Shown: positions 21,552 to 32,814, counted from the first letter of the stretch. The stretch is DNA of 64,000 bases from Hippopus hippopus (GCA_946811185.2 OX328106.1:28518426-28582425); one strand, 5' to 3'. A program made the numbers and translations. Notes: generated from the letters alone by a model not told the origin.

Positions 21552-21770
21552 ATGCTTTAATACCAAACTGTACAGAGTTCTTACGACCTTGATGAGGAAC
21601 GCTTTTGACAATATTGTGGGAAGAGGAGAAAATGCTGGTGACCAGCATTTTCTCCTTTTCCCACAATGGTTTCTATTTTCCAAAACATTTTTAGTTTTTG
21701 AGTCAAATTTTTTTGTCATCTGTAAATTCAATTCAAACAGGTCTAAGATTTTGTCTTTTGATAGAGTTAA
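21552..21770 (+). mobile_element. PAL-1 copy, forward
   Basis: Core nearly perfect; right TTAA shared with the next copy. Confidence 0.75.
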
Positions 21771-21995
21771 CCCTTTACCACACAATGACGACTTTTAACG
21801 ATCCTGAGGTAGAAGCCTTTTGAAAATATTGTGGGAAAAGGAGAAAATGCTGGTAACCAGCATTTTCTCCTATTCCCACAATGTTTTCTACCTTATCAAA
21901 GAAAAATTCCGTCATTTGAGCCACTATGAAATTGTCGTCTGCAAATGCTTTCGAAATAGACAGGTCTACAATTTTATCGTGTGGTAAAGAGTTAA
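21767..21995 (+). mobile_element. PAL-1 copy, forward, abutting
   Basis: TTAA at both ends and a full core. Confidence 0.9.
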
Positions 21996-22002
21996 AGCAG
22001 CT

Positions 22003-22420
22003 TTAACCCCTCCCCCTACTCACCAAGCAATTTGGCGCTTTTACAGTCCTTAGGAAGAGGACTTTTCTAAGCACTGTGGGAAAGAGAGAAAATGCTTTTA
22101 AACATCTTAATCTCTCTTTCCCCCACAATATATTATACCTGTTCAAAGACAATCCTAGTCTCTAAGCCTCACTTAACTCTTTATCCAACAACACAATTTT
22201 AGATGGGTGCAAATTGACAGATGAGAAATGGAGTGTGGCTCAAATGATAGGAACATTCTGAAAGAAAGTTGCAGGAAACTTTTAAAAAAGATACTCTAAA
22301 AATAATTATGGATTATCAACGTGAATTATGATGTAATACACAAATACAGGTGAAAACTTTGTGGAAAATAGAGAAATTACTCATTCTGAGCAATTTTTCT
22401 ATTTCCCACATTGTTTTCAA
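22003..22420. mobile_element. PAL-1 fragments, including a divergent core
   Basis: 22003-22176 is a decayed forward copy and 22173-22280 a reverse half. 22340-22420 is a divergent hairpin core (GTGGAAAATAGAG...CTATTTCCCAC, loop side ACTCA / TGAGC). Confidence 0.55.
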
Positions 22421-22515
22421 ATGGAGCCTATTACAAAACATAAAAAAGGTGCTGGATGTATGATTTAAGTCTATAAATACTTCCTGGAGTAATTGCTACA
22501 TAATCTTTTATTCAG

Positions 22516-23458
22516 GGATGAATATTACATGGCGGAGGATATTCATGAGGGTCCTGGTAAAACAGGTATCACAGAGAGAGGTACACTGTACCGAGAAGAC
22601 ACCTCGCCCTCCCCTCCTCCAGACAGACGTCCTGTATATTCCCCGCCCCCAGGATACAGAGAAGACTCAAGATCCCCAATTCCAACCGGTATAACTGAGC
22701 GAGGAACTCTGTATAGAGAAGACAAGAGTCCGACACCTCCTTCCTTGTACCGAGGACGGCGAATGGAGAGATCTCCTAGTCCGACTTTACGATCTAGAAT
22801 GCGGACTGAATCATTAACGCCATCCCCACCCCCCATTACAAAACGCAGGACCAGAAGTAGCAGGAGTGATTCGTTTGAGTCCATATCACCTTCACCACCG
22901 CCTATCACTAGGGCTAGACCCGTATCCCCAGTCCAGCAGGGGACTCCCCCAGTCCAGAGAAATACTCCACCTGTTCTATACAAACCTAGGGTTAATATTG
23001 CATCTTCCTCACCCCCATCGTCAGGGGAGCTAACTCCTTCACCCCCTGACATAAGCCAACTTAATCGAGGTCGCCCATCAACACCACCATCACCAATTAG
23101 TCCAAACTCACTGAGGAGTGTCTCCCCAGCATCCAATAATAACCCAGCCTCTCCCAGAGAACTGTCCACACCCCTTGATTCTATTACCCCAACACCATCA
23201 GTGGGCAGTAATGAAGGTATGTTATCTTCCCCTGAAGAAGGATCATACCCAGAACTGAAAAGAAAAAGACAGAGGAGCCCTGTGTCACCTACGTCTTCAG
23301 TAGAAGAGAGCAGTCCCCCTGAGCTAAGACGGAGTGTTAGAAACCAAGAACTTGCTGAAGGTGGTACTTCCAGCAAAAAAAGGAAAAGGAAGTCATCTGA
23401 AGGGCATTCCAAAATGAAAACAAGGAAGTCTAAAAGATCTAAAAAATCTAAACGATAG
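22516..23458 (+). CDS. gene 1, last coding exon, SP-rich with Lys/Arg tail
   Basis: Acceptor CTTTTATTCAG ends at 22515; one base completes ACG and the frame is open to TAG at 23456-23458. The motif GITERGTLYRED occurs twice within about 45 residues. The body is rich in SP, SPPP and TPS motifs typical of proline-directed kinase sites, and the protein ends in a Lys/Arg/Ser tail (KTRKSKRSKKSKR). The 3' UTR soon runs into a SINE tail and PAL-1 sequence; the first clear AATAAA is at 23865-23870, inside a PAL-1 copy, with AATAAG earlier near 23650. Confidence 0.9.
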
Positions 23459-23545
23459 AAACTTGTGCTACCGGTATTGCAGCATCTCAGCTCAGTACAG
23501 ATGACAGCAAGGCAAGATGTTTATAATGGAGCATTCATCATGGTC

Positions 23546-23660
23546 TGACTGAATTGCTGTTGAATGTGGCATAAAACACCATTGAACTGTTATTTCTAGG
23601 CAACTGAATTTTAGACTTGTCCAGATTGAAAGCACTTGCAGAGGACAGAATAAGAACATT
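23546..23660 (+). repeat. SINE tail and PAL-1 half in the 3' UTR of gene 1
   Basis: GTTGAATGTGGCATAAAACACC matches the SINE-1 3' end. TTTTAGACTTGTCCAGATTG onwards matches the PAL-1 long arm. Confidence 0.55.
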
Positions 23661-23801
23661 CTAAATTTGAATACTGGCATTCTGATTGGCTGAGAAAGAA
23701 AGTCTTGGCAAATCCAGTTGCTACCCTGTGGCATTGAGAATGAAAACCTGACCTACAATTGTAGGTGAATAGGGTCTATTTTCAGTGAAAGAAGGAGTTT
23801 T

Positions 23802-24052
23802 TTAAGCCTTACCAGATGACAAAAATATAGACTTGTCCAAATTGAAGGTACTTGCAGAGGTCAAAATAAATGTGTCTCAAATGATGGGATTTGTCTTTGA
23901 TAGGATAGAAAAAATTGTAGGAAAAGGAGAAAATGCTGTTAACAAGATAATCTAGTTACCAGCATTTTCTCCTTTTCACCTTTCACACAGTGTTTTTAAA
24001 AGTCCCTTTCCTTTGGATTGTTGAAACTCGGGATTGTGTGGTAAAGGGTTAA
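23802..24052 (-). mobile_element. PAL-1 copy, reverse
   Basis: TTAA at both ends; extra bases in the loop region. Carries AATAAA (23865-23870) that could end gene 1 transcripts. Confidence 0.8.
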
Positions 24053-24074
24053 GGGACACTCAAAATAAGATTGC

Positions 24075-24290
24075 TTAACTCTTCACCAAATGACAAAATT
24101 TTTGACTGGTCCAAATTCAAAGCATTTGCAGATGACAAAATAGTTGTGACTTGAATAAATTTGTTTTTGAAAGGGTAGAAAACATTGTGGGAAAAGGAGA
24201 AAATGCCGGTTACCAGCATCTTATCCTGTTCCCACAATGTTTTCAAAAACCTTAGGGTTGTTAACTGAGAATTGTGTTATAAAGGGTTAA
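24075..24290 (-). mobile_element. PAL-1 copy, reverse
   Basis: TTAA at both ends. Confidence 0.8.
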
Positions 24291-24299
24291 AGGGGCACT

Positions 24300-24735
24300 T
24301 AACCAGATTTTAACCACTTTTTTGTGTGTTTTGCTGGAAAAAGTTGGTATGACATAAGTAAAAATCATAAGGATATGACTGTTTACTCTTTGTCCTGGGA
24401 AATGAAACACACACACAAAAAAATATTCTGAAAAAAATTTCCTCTGATGAAAGTTGAACCCATGACCTTCAAAACTGTAGCTCAGCTATAGAGGCAACCG
24501 ATCGCTTGTGTGTTAAAAATGTATTAGTCCCTTCTTATGCAATAATAGCTATACTGTTAGTGACTGAGTTGGAAATTTTACAGTAAAAATACAAGAAACT
24601 AGGTAATTCCTTGTGTTTTCTACATGTATTTCTGTCTAGGTTTTGATTTAGAGACATGTTTACATACAAATAAAAAAATTTAGTGGTCTCTGTTAAGATT
24701 TCCTAAAAAACTCAAAACGCAATCTGGTTTAATGT
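24300..24735. other. no gene; possible decayed tRNA-like repeat
   Basis: AAAGTTGAACCCATGACCTTCAAAACTGTAGCTCAGCTATAG (24452-24492) reads like a reversed decayed tRNA-SINE head. Nothing else seen. Confidence 0.35.
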
Positions 24736-24739
24736 CCAT

Positions 24740-24968
24740 TTAACCCTTTACCACACAATGCCGACTTTTATCGACCTTTGAAAAGAAGCCTTTTGAAAAC
24801 ATCATGGGAAAAGGAGAAAATGCTGGTAACCATCATTTTCTCCTTTTCCCACAATGTTTTCTACCTTATTAAAGAAAGAATGTAGCATTTGAGCCACATT
24901 GAAATTGTCGTCTGCAAATGCTTTCTATTTGGACAAGTCTAAGATTTTGTCGTCTGGTTAAGGGTTAA
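24740..24968 (+). mobile_element. PAL-1 copy, forward
   Basis: TTAA at both ends; core with two or three mismatches. Confidence 0.9.
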
Positions 24969-25038
24969 AGCAGATGTTTGCATAGTACAGGTCCAGTTCA
25001 ATGTATATGTTTCCTCTGGGAACTCAGTTTATGCTTGC

Positions 25039-25230
25039 TGAACTCTTTACCTTTCAACAAATTTTAGACTTGTCCAATTTCAAATCATTTGCAGACAACA
25101 AACAGAATGTGACTCAAATCATGGAACTGTTTGCGAAAGGGTAGAAGCATTCTTTCATTTTTCCCACAATGCTTTCAAACACCCTTCAATCAGGGTCCTT
25201 AATACTCGGGATTTTGTGGTAAAGGATTAA
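25039..25230 (-). mobile_element. PAL-1 copy, half of core deleted
   Basis: GGGTAGAAGCATTC joins directly to TTTCATTTTTCCCACAATG, removing one arm. Confidence 0.75.
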
Positions 25231-25244
25231 AACGGGGTCCTTGC

Positions 25245-25473
25245 TTAACCCTTTCCCAAACAATCCCTGGTTTTCACGACCCTGAAAGAGAAGCCTTTTG
25301 AAAACATTGTGGGAAAAGGAGAAAATGCTGGTAACCAGCATTTTCTCCTTTTCCCACAATGTTTTCTATCCTGCTGGAAACAAATTTCAATTTTTGAGTT
25401 ACATTTATTTTGTCGTCTGCAAGTGCTTTCAATTTGGACCAGTCAAAAATTTTGTTGCTTGGTAAAGAGTTAA
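25245..25473 (+). mobile_element. PAL-1 reference copy (perfect hairpin)
   Basis: PAL-1 is defined here. The ends are TTAACCCTTTACC and GGTAAAGAGTTAA, with TTAA as target. The short arm has GACCCTGAGGAAGAAG-like sequence and the long arm has TTTGAGCCACATT, GTCTGCAAATGCTTTCAATT and CCAGTCTAAAATTTTG. The core is a perfect 31-bp stem (25301-25331 with 25335-25365) around loop TAA, beginning AAAACATTGTGGGAAAAGGA. No coding capacity. Strand plus means short arm first. TTAA specificity suggests a piggyBac-type driver (inference). Confidence 0.9.
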
Positions 25474-25553
25474 CCCTTAACCAAACCTATGTTTAACAAC
25501 CCTGTGGAAGAATGCTTTTGAGAATTTTGAGAAAACGCTGGTAAGAAGCAAAG
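25470..25553 (+). mobile_element. PAL-1 copy truncated by PAL-2
   Basis: Shares TTAA 25470-25473 with the reference copy; stops where PAL-2 begins. Confidence 0.65.
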
Positions 25554-25812
25554 ACAAATGAGCCATGCTCTGTGAAAAGGGGGCTTAATGCATCTGCGAA
25601 AAGTATCGACCCAGGTCAGCCTGTGCAGGGTGACCTGGGCCAAAACTTTTCGCTATCGGTCAATTTTTTGTATGTCAAAGTACCGGTCTACCTCATAATA
25701 CAGTTGGTTATTTAAAAAAGTGGCTATTATGGATCCGTAATTATATGATGACTTGCTAGGTATCATGTATCACGGAGATGCATTAAGCCCCCTTTTGCCA
25801 GAGCATGGCTCA
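25554..25812 (+). mobile_element. PAL-2 copy
   Basis: Core CCCAGGTCAGCCTGTGCAGG, GTGACCTGGG; both ends present. Truncates a PAL-1 copy on its left. Confidence 0.8.
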
Positions 25813-25827
25813 AATAAATTATTCTAT

Positions 25828-26052
25828 GGTTTGCCTTTTACCAAACAATACAGAGCTTTCACAACCTTAGGAAAGGGGCTTTTTGAAAACATTGTTGGGA
25901 AAGGCAAAATGCTGGTAACCAGTATTTTCTCCTTTTCTCTCAAGGTTTTCTCTATGTTCAAATCATGTTCCTCCATTTTAGTAGTGTTAGTTGTCTGAAA
26001 ATGCTTTCAATTTCGACAAATCTACAATTTTGCCATCTGGTAAAGAATTCAA
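25828..26052 (+). mobile_element. PAL-1 copy, forward
   Basis: Core AAAACATTGTTGGGAAAGGC with mismatches; decayed ends. Confidence 0.7.
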
Positions 26053-26123
26053 AAGGGTGACTAGTATTATTTATTTTACCCCTGAAAAATTAATGTTTCC
26101 AGAGTGTATGTGGTTGAACCTTG

Positions 26124-26210
26124 TCTGTCTGTCTGCCTGCTTGCCTGCCTGCCTGCCTGCCTGCCTGCCTCTCTGTTTCTCTTTCTCTCTCTCTGTCTAT
26201 CTCTCTGTCT
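26124..26210 (+). repeat. (TGCC)n and (CTCT)n microsatellite
   Basis: Simple tetranucleotide TGCC/TGTC repeats pass into CTCTTTCTCTCTC and TCTGTC runs. Open frames here are artefacts. Confidence 0.9.
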
Positions 26211-26308
26211 GTGCATGCAATTATATACATTTGTGTTGAAAATTTCCCCTGTGGTGTTGTTGTCTTTGAATTGAAACTACAAAAGTTACTGTTACTGTTA
26301 TCATGTTC

Positions 26309-26528
26309 TTAACCCTTCACCAGACAACAAATTTTGGACTTGCGAAAATTGAAAGTATATGCAGACGACATATTAAGTGTTATTTAAATGATGGATTTGT
26401 CTTTGATAGGATAGAAAACATTGTGGAAAAAGAAGAAAATGCTGGTTACAAGCATTTTCTTCTTTTCTCACAAGATTTTTAAAGGCCTTCTTTTTCAGGG
26501 TCATTAAAACTTGTGTGGTAAAGGGTTA
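26309..26528 (-). mobile_element. PAL-1 copy with compensated core
   Basis: AAAAGAAGAAAATG on the left pairs with CATTTTCTTCTTTT on the right, replacing GGAG / CTCC in both arms. Confidence 0.85.
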
Positions 26529-26656
26529 ATACGAATGTTTTTGTGTAATGCAGTTTCTATATGCTAGCAAAGAAAAATAAATCTTCTTGAACTGATTGGT
26601 GTTTTACAAGAAATGTTGATTTAGGGCGTAAAAACTTGGTGAGCCACTTTAACTTT

Positions 26657-26884
26657 TTAATCCTTTACCAGTCAATCATGGCTTTCAACGACCCTGAGGA
26701 AAACGGCTTTTGAAAACATTTTGGGAAAAGGAGAAAATGCTGGTAACCAGCATTTTCTCCATTTCCCACAATGTTTTCTACCCTTTGATAGTCAAATTTC
26801 CTGTTTTGAGTAGCATTTATATTGTTGTCTGCAAATGCTTTCAATTTGGACAAGGCCAAAATTTTGTTGTGTGGTAAAGAGCTG
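26657..26884 (+). mobile_element. PAL-1 copy, forward
   Basis: Left TTAA, right GGTAAAGAGCTGA; core nearly complete. Confidence 0.8.
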
Positions 26885-26942
26885 ATGATAAAGTTCACCC
26901 AACTGTGCTCTTGTCATTATAAGGGTTAAACCCATATAAGGG

Positions 26943-27171
26943 TTAACTCTTTACCAAACCACAAAATTTTAGACTAGTCCAAATTAAAAGCATTTGCAGA
27001 CAACATATTAAATTTAGCTAAAATGATGGTAGTTGTCAGCAGAAGTGTAGAAAACCTTGAGGAAAAAGGAGAAAATGCTGGTTACCAGCATTTTCTCCTT
27101 TTCCCACAAGGTTTTCAAAGGGCTATTTCCCCAGGGTTGTTAAAACTCGGGATTGTGTGGTAAAGAGTTAA
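26943..27171 (-). mobile_element. PAL-1 copy with compensated core
   Basis: AAAACCTTG pairs with CAAGGTTTT, replacing AAAACATTG / CAATGTTTT. Confidence 0.85.
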
Positions 27172-27217
27172 ACCATATTAATTGTAAACTCTGGCAAGAA
27201 AACCTCCATATCTAATA

Positions 27218-27290
27218 GTGAAGGTCTTAGATCAGTCTGCATGTATTGTGCAGTTTTATCTTAATCCACACTGTCAGCTGAAACACTGGA
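27218..27290. repeat. PAL-4 palindrome
   Basis: TTAGATCAGTCTGCA / TGCAGTTTTATCTTAATCC; ends ACACTGTC. Confidence 0.55.
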
Positions 27291-27461
27291 GTATTCTAAG
27301 GGTAGAGTTGCATCTTGCATTCAAGCTCTTTATCATTTGTTTGTACAAAACATTGTAACAGCTTGAATGTTACTTATTTATGACACTGATGTTTTAACAA
27401 TGTTCTTTTCTGATAACATCTGGTGGTGTAAAATGTTTTTCATATATGTCTGACATAAGCA

Positions 27462-27690
27462 TTAACTGTTTACCAGACGAAAAAAAGTTTGGACTCCACC
27501 AAATTGAAAGCAAGTGCAGACGACAAATAAAATGTAGCCCAAAAGAAGATTTCTGTCTTTGAAATGGTAGAAAACATAATGGGAAAAGGAAAAATGCTGG
27601 TTACTATGATTTTCTCCTTTTTCCATGATGTTTTCAAAAGGTTTCTCTCCCAGGGTTATTAAAACTCGAGATTGTGTGTTAAAGGCTTAA
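27462..27690 (-). mobile_element. PAL-1 copy, reverse
   Basis: TTAA ends; right TTAA shared with the next copy. Confidence 0.8.
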
Positions 27691-27861
27691 CCCTTTACTA
27701 AACAGTCCAGAGTTTTAATGACGCTAATGAAGAAGTCCTTTGAAGACATCGTGGGAAAATGTGAAAACGCTGAAAAGCAGCATGTTTTCTACCTTTTCAA
27801 AGATAAATGTATGATTTAAAGCCAGGTTTAATTTGTTGTCTGAAAATGCTATTTAATTGCC
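27687..27861 (+). mobile_element. PAL-1 copy truncated by a SINE
   Basis: Left TTAA; core collapsed; the long arm stops at the SINE starting about 27862. Confidence 0.65.
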
Positions 27862-28112
27862 ACTTGCAACATTATTTTGGTTATATCACCACAGCCAGTG
27901 CACCTATTCATGTTTTTCTGGAGTTCCTATTAATTGTACTTTGCACAATATTCTTCTCAAGCAACTGGCTGCTTTCTCACATAATCATTTTCGAAACAAT
28001 GATCAGCAGAGAGAGAGGCATGAATCTTGTCACTGCGACTATCCTCAAAAAAGACCTCAATCCTTGGAATAAATTGGCTTGAGCTTTGGATTTGAACCAG
28101 CAACCCTATGTT
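27862..28112 (-). mobile_element. SINE-1
   Basis: Reads leftward; box-B-like GGATTTGAACC on the plus strand near 28087. Inserted at the end of a PAL-1 fragment. Confidence 0.7.
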
Positions 28113-28340
28113 CTCAAGTCATGAGTTCTACAAACTGTGTTTCCTGGGTTTTGCAGAGATAGACATTAAAATATGATGGACATGTCTGATATTTTGAGTT
28201 GTGGTTAAGAGTTAATCCTTTACCACACAATCCAGAGTTTGTTTTAATGACCTGAGCAGGAAGGCTTATAAAAAAAACATAGTGGAAAAAGGAGAAAATG
28301 CTGGTAACAAGCTCTTTCTCCTTTTTCAAATATGGTTTTT

Positions 28341-30230
28341 AGCTCACCTGAGCACATAGTGCACAGGGTGAGCTATTGTGATCGGTCAATGTCCGTCGTC
28401 CGTCTGTCCGTCTGTCTGTCCGTCCGTAAACAATTACTAAAAAATCTTCTCCTCTGAAACCGCCAATCAGATTTCAATGAAACTTCACAGAAATGATCCT
28501 TAGGTGATGCACTTTCAGAATACTTCAAAGATTTGAATTCCATGAAGAACTCTGGTTGCCATGGCAACCGAAAGAAAAAACTTTAAAAATCTTGTCCCAA
28601 ACTGTAAGGGCTAGAGCTTTCATATATGGCATGTAGCATCATCTAGTGGCCCTCTACCAAAATACTTCAAATTATGGCCCTAGTTGGAAATTGGCCCTAT
28701 GTTGTGGGTTCTCGGATTTCACATAGAGATAAAGAAGGAAATCTTTAAAAATCTTCTTGTCCCAAACCGTAAGGGCTAGAGCTTTCATATATATGGCATG
28801 TAGCATCATCTAGTGACCCTCTACCAAAATACTTCAAATTATGGCCCTGGTGTTAAAAATTGGCCCTATGTTGTGGGGTCTTGGATTTCACATAGAGATA
28901 AAGAAGGAAATCTTTAAAAATCTTCTTGTCCCAAACCGTAAGGGCTAGAGCTTTCAGATTTGGCATGTAGCATCATCTAGTGGCCCTCTACCAAAATACT
29001 TCAAATTATGGCCCTAGTGTTGAAAATGGCCCTATGTTGTGGGTTCTCGGATTTCACAAGACGATTGTAATAAGTACTAACAACATAGGATTTAGCTCAG
29101 CATAAAGGCTTTAATCCATGGGGCATTCAGTTCCAGCTAGTCTTATATATTTCAACAGAGACATTGGAATTCCTATCGCTTAATAAAAGTGTTGGCTTAA
29201 TAAACGCAGTCGCTTAGCTAAGCAAGATCAACTGTATTGCCCTTTGACAAATTGGAATTCATGAACAACTCTGGTTTCCATGTCAACTGCTGAAAAAAAA
29301 AATCAACCCAAACACAAGGCCTACAACTTAATTGGCAACAGTAGCACTCTACCAAAGTACATCGAATTGTGACCTCAGGAAAAAAAAATAAGTGCTAACC
29401 CAGTTTCCACATCCAAATAAAAGATCTTTTAAAATCTTCTTTCATCCAAACATTAACCCTAGAGCTTTCATATTCAGCATGGACTGGTTGATAGTTATGC
29501 TCCCGTAAGGGCGAGCATATAGTCGCCACTTCGTCTGTCTGTCTGTCCGTCCAAAGCGATTTCTCAACAACCACTTGACGGCTCTTGTTTGCTAATAGCA
29601 TTTACCAAATTTCTTCCTTGGAATCACAAAAAGTCCTTTGTAGTCACAATGTGGGATCAAATATGTAAAGAGTGTATTCTTGAAATCCTCCTGTCCCATA
29701 TTGTATGGCCCACAACATACATTTGGCATGTGATTCTGTCTGAAAACCCATTATCAGCTCACCTGAGCATAACATACTCATGGTTAGCTTTTATGTATCC
29801 TTGAATATACGTCGCCAAAATTCCACTGTTTATTATATAGCTATGGGAATTCCAGCATAATCTTGATCCATCGCCCAGAATGTTTGTAAGGTTGTGAACA
29901 TGAACATGAACACACTCAGCAACCACAATTCTGGCTCAGTCATACTCAAAATTTCCCTGGATGTTCATAATGACCTAAGGACAAATCTGATCAAAATGGG
30001 GACAAGCTAAAAGCATCAAAATAGGGGATCTTGATGACAATTCCATTGTTTACACTCTAGGGCCTATAATTTCGGCTCTATCATTTTCTTACCTGCTCTG
30101 ATTGTTGGTATTGTCATATGGATGAATCATTTTCAAAACTAAAACATTCCAGCAAAGAGGCAAGTGGCCATAACAATGACAGCTGAGTTGCATTTCAGGT
30201 GAGCGATTTAGGACCATCATGGTCCTCTTG
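28341..30230 (+). mobile_element. Helentron-like non-autonomous element, composite
   Basis: The 5' end AGCTCACCTGAGC is followed by GTCC/GTCT microsatellite. The subterminal CAGGTGAGCGATTTAG is the matching asymmetric inverted repeat, and the hairpin GGACCATCATGGTCC is followed by TCTTG. It is inserted between Ts. About three tandem units of 166-168 bp start near 28593, 28759 and 28927. Two more 5'-end-like motifs lie inside, at 29491 and 29756, so it is a mosaic of at least two elements. Confidence 0.65.
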
Positions 30231-30263
30231 TTATTCTTTCATTACCAATTTCCATCATTTGAG

Positions 30264-30485
30264 TTAAGGTCTATGGCCCCTAACTCTCATATTAAAAGAC
30301 AGAAGCTGCAGAGATTGGCTGAATAGCCTTAACGAAAACGTCAATGTTACACGATATTTACCTATGAGTCAGTGAGTCTACAGCCCCTAACTCTCATACT
30401 AAAAGACAGAAGCTGCCGAGATTGGCAGAATAGCCTTTACAAAAACGTTGATGTTTACCGATGAGTTAGGGGCTGTAGACCTTAA
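30264..30485. mobile_element. TTAA-flanked element with internal duplication
   Basis: Terminal inverted repeats GGTCTATGGCCCCTAACTC and GAGTTAGGGGCTGTAGACC lie inside TTAA on each side. A unit of about 85 bp (AAAAGACAGAAGCTGC...) is present twice. Inserted in a PAL-1 long arm. Confidence 0.75.
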
Positions 30486-30762
30486 GATAAATTTGTTGTA
30501 AGCAGATGCATTCAAAATGAACAAGCCTAAAGTTTTGCCATTTGGTTAAGGATTAAACAAACATACTCACTGATGGTAAACCCTATCATAGAACTAAAGC
30601 TCATTTAAACCTATTTTGAATTTCTTTGCAGAAGTTCCGAATTTGGAAGAGTCCAAACTTTCTGGTTGGGAAAGGGTTTAGTAGTTTTATATGGGTGCCT
30701 CAAAACCAGTGGTAGTATAGTATGATAAATAATGCATCAGCAATTTTCCTCTTGTAATGAAT

Positions 30763-30987
30763 TTAACTCTGTACCAAACGACAAACTTTAAGACTTGTCC
30801 AAATTCAAAGGATGTGCAGATGACAAAATAGATGTGACTTAAAAATTGAAGTTTGTTCCGAGAAGGATGGAAAATGTGGAAAAAGGAGAAAATGCAGGTT
30901 ACAAGCATTTTCTCCTTTTTCAACAATGTGTCCTAAAGCTTTTTTTGTCAGAGTCAATAATAATCAGGACTGTGTGGTAAAGGGTGA
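30763..30987 (-). mobile_element. PAL-1 copy, reverse
   Basis: Left TTAA, right GGTAAAGGGTGAA. A long-arm end also lies at 30630-30683. Confidence 0.8.
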
Positions 30988-31177
30988 AAGCAAATGACTC
31001 TTAATCCCTTAACAGCACTTTTCACGATTATACTTGCCTTTGAAGGCCAGTCTGATCTTGATCTACAATGTCTGCTTTGCTGAAACATTATAGAAAAAAG
31101 AAATGTCTAAATTGCCATTATTTGGGTCTAATTTGTCAGCTATAAAATGTATTTGGGGTCTATTTGGCGCTCTAAGA

Positions 31178-31404
31178 GTTGGCCCTTTACCAATCAATCC
31201 TGAGTTTTAACGACCTTGAGGAAGAAGCTCTTTGAAAACATTGTAAGAGAAGGAGAAGATGCTGGTAACCAGCATTCTCCTTTTTCCACAATGTTTTTAC
31301 CCTCACAAAGACAACCTTCACAATTTGAGCCACATATAATTTGTCATCTGCAAAAACTTTCAGTTTTGACTAGTCTAAAATTTTGTCATTTGGTAAAGAG
31401 TTAA
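31178..31404 (+). mobile_element. PAL-1 copy, forward
   Basis: Core shortened by a few bases; right TTAA. Confidence 0.8.
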
Positions 31405-31427
31405 AATACTTCATTAAAGTATGTGTA

Positions 31428-31890
31428 TATGAGCCGCGCACTGGCAAAAGGGGGCTTAACTCTTTACCACACAATCCCGACTTCTAACGACCTGAGAAAG
31501 CAAGCTTTTGAAAACATTGTGAGAAAAAGAGAAAATGCTGGTAACCAGCATTTTCTCCTTATCCCACAATGTTTTCTACCCTTCCCAAATCCAATTTCAA
31601 TTTTTGATTCACATTTATTTTGTTGTCTGCAAATGCTTTCAATTTGGACAAGTCTACATTTCTATTGTGTGGTAAAGAGTTAATACATCTCTGTGATGCA
31701 ATATACCAAGCAAGTCATCATATACTTATAGATCCATGGAAACCATTTTGTCTAACAACCAAATGATTCATGAGGTAAACTGGTCCTTGGATATCTGGAA
31801 AATTTACAACCCATGTCAGCCTGCTCAGGCTGACCTAGGTTGATATTTTTTGCAGGTGCATTGAGATCCCTTTTCACAGAGCAAGGCTTA
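31428..31890 (-). mobile_element. PAL-2 copy carrying a PAL-1 insertion
   Basis: The PAL-2 end GCAAAAGGGGGCTTAA is interrupted at the TTAA by PAL-1 and resumes TTAATACATCTCTGTGATGC. The core palindrome around 31808-31840 is shortened. Confidence 0.75.
31456..31683 (+). mobile_element. PAL-1 copy inserted in PAL-2
   Basis: Clean insertion: TTAA duplicated at both ends within the PAL-2 sequence GGGGGCTTAATGCATC. Complete core. It gives the exact element boundaries. Confidence 0.9.
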
Positions 31891-31968
31891 TTATAGAACA
31901 TCAGTATGGTTAAGAGTTTAATACAATTAACACAGGTTAAAATACTGTGGTAAAATAAAAATTTCTTG

Positions 31969-32197
31969 TTAACTCTTCACCAAACAAAGAAATTATAGAC
32001 TTGTCCAAACTGAAAGCATTTGCAGATAACGTTGAATTTAGCTGAAATGATGGCTATTGTCTGTGAAAGTGAAGAAAACCTTGTAGGAAAAGGAGAAAAT
32101 GCTGGTGTAACCAGCATTTTCTCCTTTTCCCACAAGGTTTTCAAATGGCTTTTTCCCCTGGGTCATTAAAACTCCAGATTGTATGTTAAAGAGTTAA
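31969..32197 (-). mobile_element. PAL-1 copy with compensated core
   Basis: AAAACCTTG / CAAGGTTTT, the same change as the 26943 copy; two extra loop bases. Confidence 0.85.
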
Positions 32198-32362
32198 GTT
32201 CTCAGATTTTGTTCGAGGATGAAACCGGAAAAATCTTTTTAAAAAAGAAAAGGACGGCATAAGTGGTCCTGGAATATGAATATTGAAACTCTTTTGTGGG
32301 TTCAGTATGAGGTGAAACAGTGTATACATGTATTAACCTCACCACAAAGACTTTCAATTAGA

Positions 32363-32640
32363 TATGAGCCATGCTTTGTGAAAAGGGGGCATAATGTATC
32401 TGCAAAAATTATTGACTCATGTCAGCCTGCGCAGTCTGACTGTGCAGGCTGACATTGATCAAAACCTTTTGCTATTTGTAAATTTCCTGCTTGTCAAATG
32501 ACCATTCTACCTCAGGATTCAGTTGGTTGTCAGACAGAATTGATTTTATGGATTCATAGTGGCGTGGTGACTTGCATGGTAAAATGCATTACGAAGATGT
32601 GTTAAAACCCCTTTTGCCAAAGTATGGTCCATATATTTTT
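32363..32640 (+). mobile_element. PAL-2 copy
   Basis: Ends GAGCCATGCTTTGTGAAAAG and CCCCTTTTGCCAAAGTATGG. Core GTCAGCCTGCGCAG...CAGGCTGACAT. Confidence 0.75.
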
Positions 32641-32814
32641 TCAAGATTAGATATTAATCCATGTCATTGTTCGAAAAGGAACTGTTGCTGCTAAAAATGA
32701 TGTTTCTGGAAATACAGATAGACCATAAAGTAATGGGTTATTGGGTATCACTTGAAAAAAATAGTAAATTACATGTACCAATAATAAGTACAAGAAACGG
32801 GTTATCCTCTATCA

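Larger units (their letters stand above)
28212..30556 (+). mobile_element. PAL-1 copy split by a Helentron-like element and a TTAA element
   Basis: The left half is 28212-28340. After the Helentron-like block (28341-30230) the long arm resumes (TTTCCATCATTTGAG), is broken again by 30264-30485, and finishes GATAAATTTGTTGTAAGCAG to TTAA at 30553. Confidence 0.75.

Noticed and set aside
22543..23412. Long minus-strand frame of 289 codons
   Set aside because: Antisense shadow of the SP-rich last exon of gene 1, which has matching splice phase and a stop on the plus strand.
26121..26312. Cys/Leu-rich reading frame
   Set aside because: Translation of a TGCC/CTCT microsatellite.
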